Assembly (NCBI GenBank): GCA_903873955.1
Contig: CAIQQL010000131.1
Location: forward strand, 1 to 42,038
Direction of reading: 5' to 3'
Source: an uncultured archaeon
GTDB lineage: Archaea > Nanobdellota > Nanobdellia > Pacearchaeales > GW2011-AR1
Length of the DNA: 42,038 nucleotides
This document shows positions 40,851-42,038 of the stretch, one piece after another. Position 1 is the first letter of the stretch. The number at the start of each line of letters is the position of its first letter. The position numbers and the translations under genes were made by a program. The notes under the pieces were generated by a model, which was given only the letters and a program-made list of their open reading frames with translations, was not told where the DNA came from and made no database searches.

Positions 40851-40870
40851 TTTTGGGGGCTCTTTTTTTC

Positions 40871-42038
40871 ATGCTTGATAAGCTCTCTGGTGTGCTCAAG
40901 AAGACGACAGATAAGATAGCGAATGCCATCTTTCTTGATAAAACCCTTGTGGATCAAATCATCAAAGACCTTCAACGTGCCCTTATTGAGGCTGATGTTA
41001 ATGTTCGTCTTGTACTGGAGATCACCCAACGTATAAAAAAGGAGGCTCTAGATGAGCGTATCAAAGGAATTGAGAAGAAAGAGCATGTCATAAAGCTTCT
41101 TCATGATGAGCTTTTAAACCTCCTTGGTCAAAAACGCGAGATCATCCTAGGCGAGCATAACATCTTTCTCATGCTTGGCCTTTACGGTGCCGGAAAGACC
41201 ACTACCATCTCCAAACTCGCCTCCTATTATGCGAAAAGGGGGAACAAGGTTTGTGCAGTGGGATTAGACGTTCATCGTCCTGCTGCCAGTGAGCAACTTA
41301 AGCAGCTTTGCGATAAACTCAACATTCCAGTGTTTATCAAACCCGAAGAAAAAGACCCTAAGAAAATCTGGAAACTCTATGAGAACGAAATTAAAAAACA
41401 CACCTTGGTCTTGGTCGATACTGCCGGCAGAGATTCTTTAAGCGAGGACCTTGTTAAGGAGATCAAGGAGATAAGCGCGTTTACAAAACCAACCGAAACT
41501 TTCTTGGTCATGACTGCGGATATTGGCCAAACGGCAAAGAAACAAGCGCAAACCTTCAAGGAAGCCGTCCAGATAACCGGCGTCATTATCACCAAGATGG
41601 ACTCCACTGCAAAGGCAGGAGGCGCCTTGACAGCCTGTGCCGAAGTTAAGGCCCCAGTAGTCTTCATTGGCACCGGTGAGAAACCTGCAGACCTTGAAAG
41701 TTTTGACCCTGATTCCTTTCTTTCACGTTTGCTGGGCATGGGTGACCTGAAAACTCTACTTGAAAAGATTCAATCCGTAGTCGACAAAGACAAAATAGAA
41801 GAAACCCAAAAGAAACTGCAGGAAGGAAAGTTTACCTTGCGCGATCTTCAGTCCCAGCTTGAATCCATGGAATCTCTAGGGTCTTTTGATAAGATCATGG
41901 GAATGATTCCCGGCCTTGGAAAAGCAAAGATCCCTGATGAAGCAATGCAAATGCAACAAGCCAAGGTAAAAAGCTGGAAACATGCCATCAATTCTATGTC
42001 TTATTCCATTGCTACCACGAACTGCAAAAGGCAAATTG
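40871..42038 (+). CDS. srp54: signal recognition particle 54 kDa protein, 3' end cut by window edge, possible frameshift near the end
   Basis: 389 codons visible, open to the edge. It binds signal sequences and SRP RNA, and its GTPase pairs with FtsY. N domain about 1-90 (LSGVLKKTTDKIANAI), G1 GLYGAGKTTT (Tyr where Gln is usual), LDVHRPAA, DTAGR, TKMD and GTGEK. The M domain starts near residue 300 with FTLRDL and GMIPGLGK. The expected M-domain sequence after the segment INSMSY is x-E-L-x-N-P. In frame it reads SIATTNCKRQI instead, while HELQKAN appears in another frame 11 nt later. See findings. Confidence 0.9.
   Translation, partial: MLDKLSGVLKKTTDKIANAIFLDKTLVDQIIKDLQRALIEADVNVRLVLEITQRIKKEALDERIKGIEKKEHVIKLLHDELLNLLGQKREIILGEHNIFLMLGLYGAGKTTTISKLASYYAKRGNKVCAVGLDVHRPAASEQLKQLCDKLNIPVFIKPEEKDPKKIWKLYENEIKKHTLVLVDTAGRDSLSEDLVKEIKEISAFTKPTETFLVMTADIGQTAKKQAQTFKEAVQITGVIITKMDSTAKAGGALTACAEVKAPVVFIGTGEKPADLESFDPDSFLSRLLGMGDLKTLLEKIQSVVDKDKIEETQKKLQEGKFTLRDLQSQLESMESLGSFDKIMGMIPGLGKAKIPDEAMQMQQAKVKSWKHAINSMSYSIATTNCKRQI

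Noticed and set aside
40637..40870. SRP RNA or other structured RNA between ftsY and srp54
   Set aside because: I see no SRP RNA helix 8 motif or long inverted repeats, only a promoter for srp54.
1..42038. CRISPR array, insertion sequence or prophage
   Set aside because: No spaced short repeats, transposase, integrase or structural phage gene is visible; the only direct repeats are within genes.

Overview
This window looks like a chromosomal segment of a DPANN-type archaeon, most likely Woesearchaeota-like; the phylum is an inference from gene content. The archaeal assignment is firm. The window encodes RadA, a GINS subunit, a zinc-finger RPA, a Hef-type helicase, aEF-1beta, FtsY and SRP54. 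It has a tRNA-Arg without an encoded CCA end, and most genes have a TATA-like box about 25-30 nt before the start codon, which suggests largely leaderless transcripts. I see no rRNA, CRISPR array, insertion sequence, phage or obvious integration site.

Layout. 1-2.6 kb holds a tandem pair of alpha/beta-hydrolase-like genes, of which the second has lost its nucleophile, and a helicase-only Hef. 2.8-6.7 kb is one giant, Cys-rich, membrane-anchored surface protein. 6.7-8.2 kb holds a degenerate site-2-protease-like membrane protein, a PRC-barrel protein and a 390-nt gap. 8.2-13 kb has three paralogous small membrane proteins, a class-2-like dihydroorotate dehydrogenase with Cys as the predicted catalytic base, a Cys-rich anchored protein and two coiled-coil proteins. 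13.1-25.2 kb is a type IV filament (pilus-like) assembly locus: a secretion ATPase, a large double-GspF membrane protein, and a run of tightly overlapping short and long proteins. Most of these begin with a class III (prepilin-like) signal, K/R-K/R-G followed by one hydrophobic helix. 25.2-31.2 kb is mostly housekeeping: AI-2E-family transporter, A24 prepilin peptidase, HIT-like protein, aEF-1beta, bacterial-type signal peptidase I, RPA, a DUF457 membrane protein and RadA. 31.2-36.6 kb is accessory: two tandem fibronectin-III-like secreted paralogues, Nudix hydrolase, amidohydrolase, a deoxyribosyltransferase-like protein, tRNA-Arg, Ndk and a galaxin-like Cys-rich protein. 36.7-42 kb has a family 4 uracil-DNA glycosylase, a small gene with a terminator-like hairpin, GINS, a histidine phosphatase, FtsY and a partial SRP54.

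How the parts fit. The ATPase, double-GspF platform, about nine class III-signal proteins and the A24 peptidase together form a plausible complete filament or secretion machine. Its subunits match no archaellum or Tad set that I recognise. The two coiled-coil genes beside the ATPase and the three small membrane paralogues are candidate accessory parts. FtsY, SRP54 and signal peptidase supply the Sec route that the many secreted proteins here would need. The most notable oddities are the filament operon, the hydrolase/pseudo-hydrolase pair, substituted catalytic or cluster residues in PyrD, the uracil-DNA glycosylase and the amidohydrolase, the galaxin-like and Fn3-like surface proteins, and a likely reading-frame break near the visible end of SRP54.
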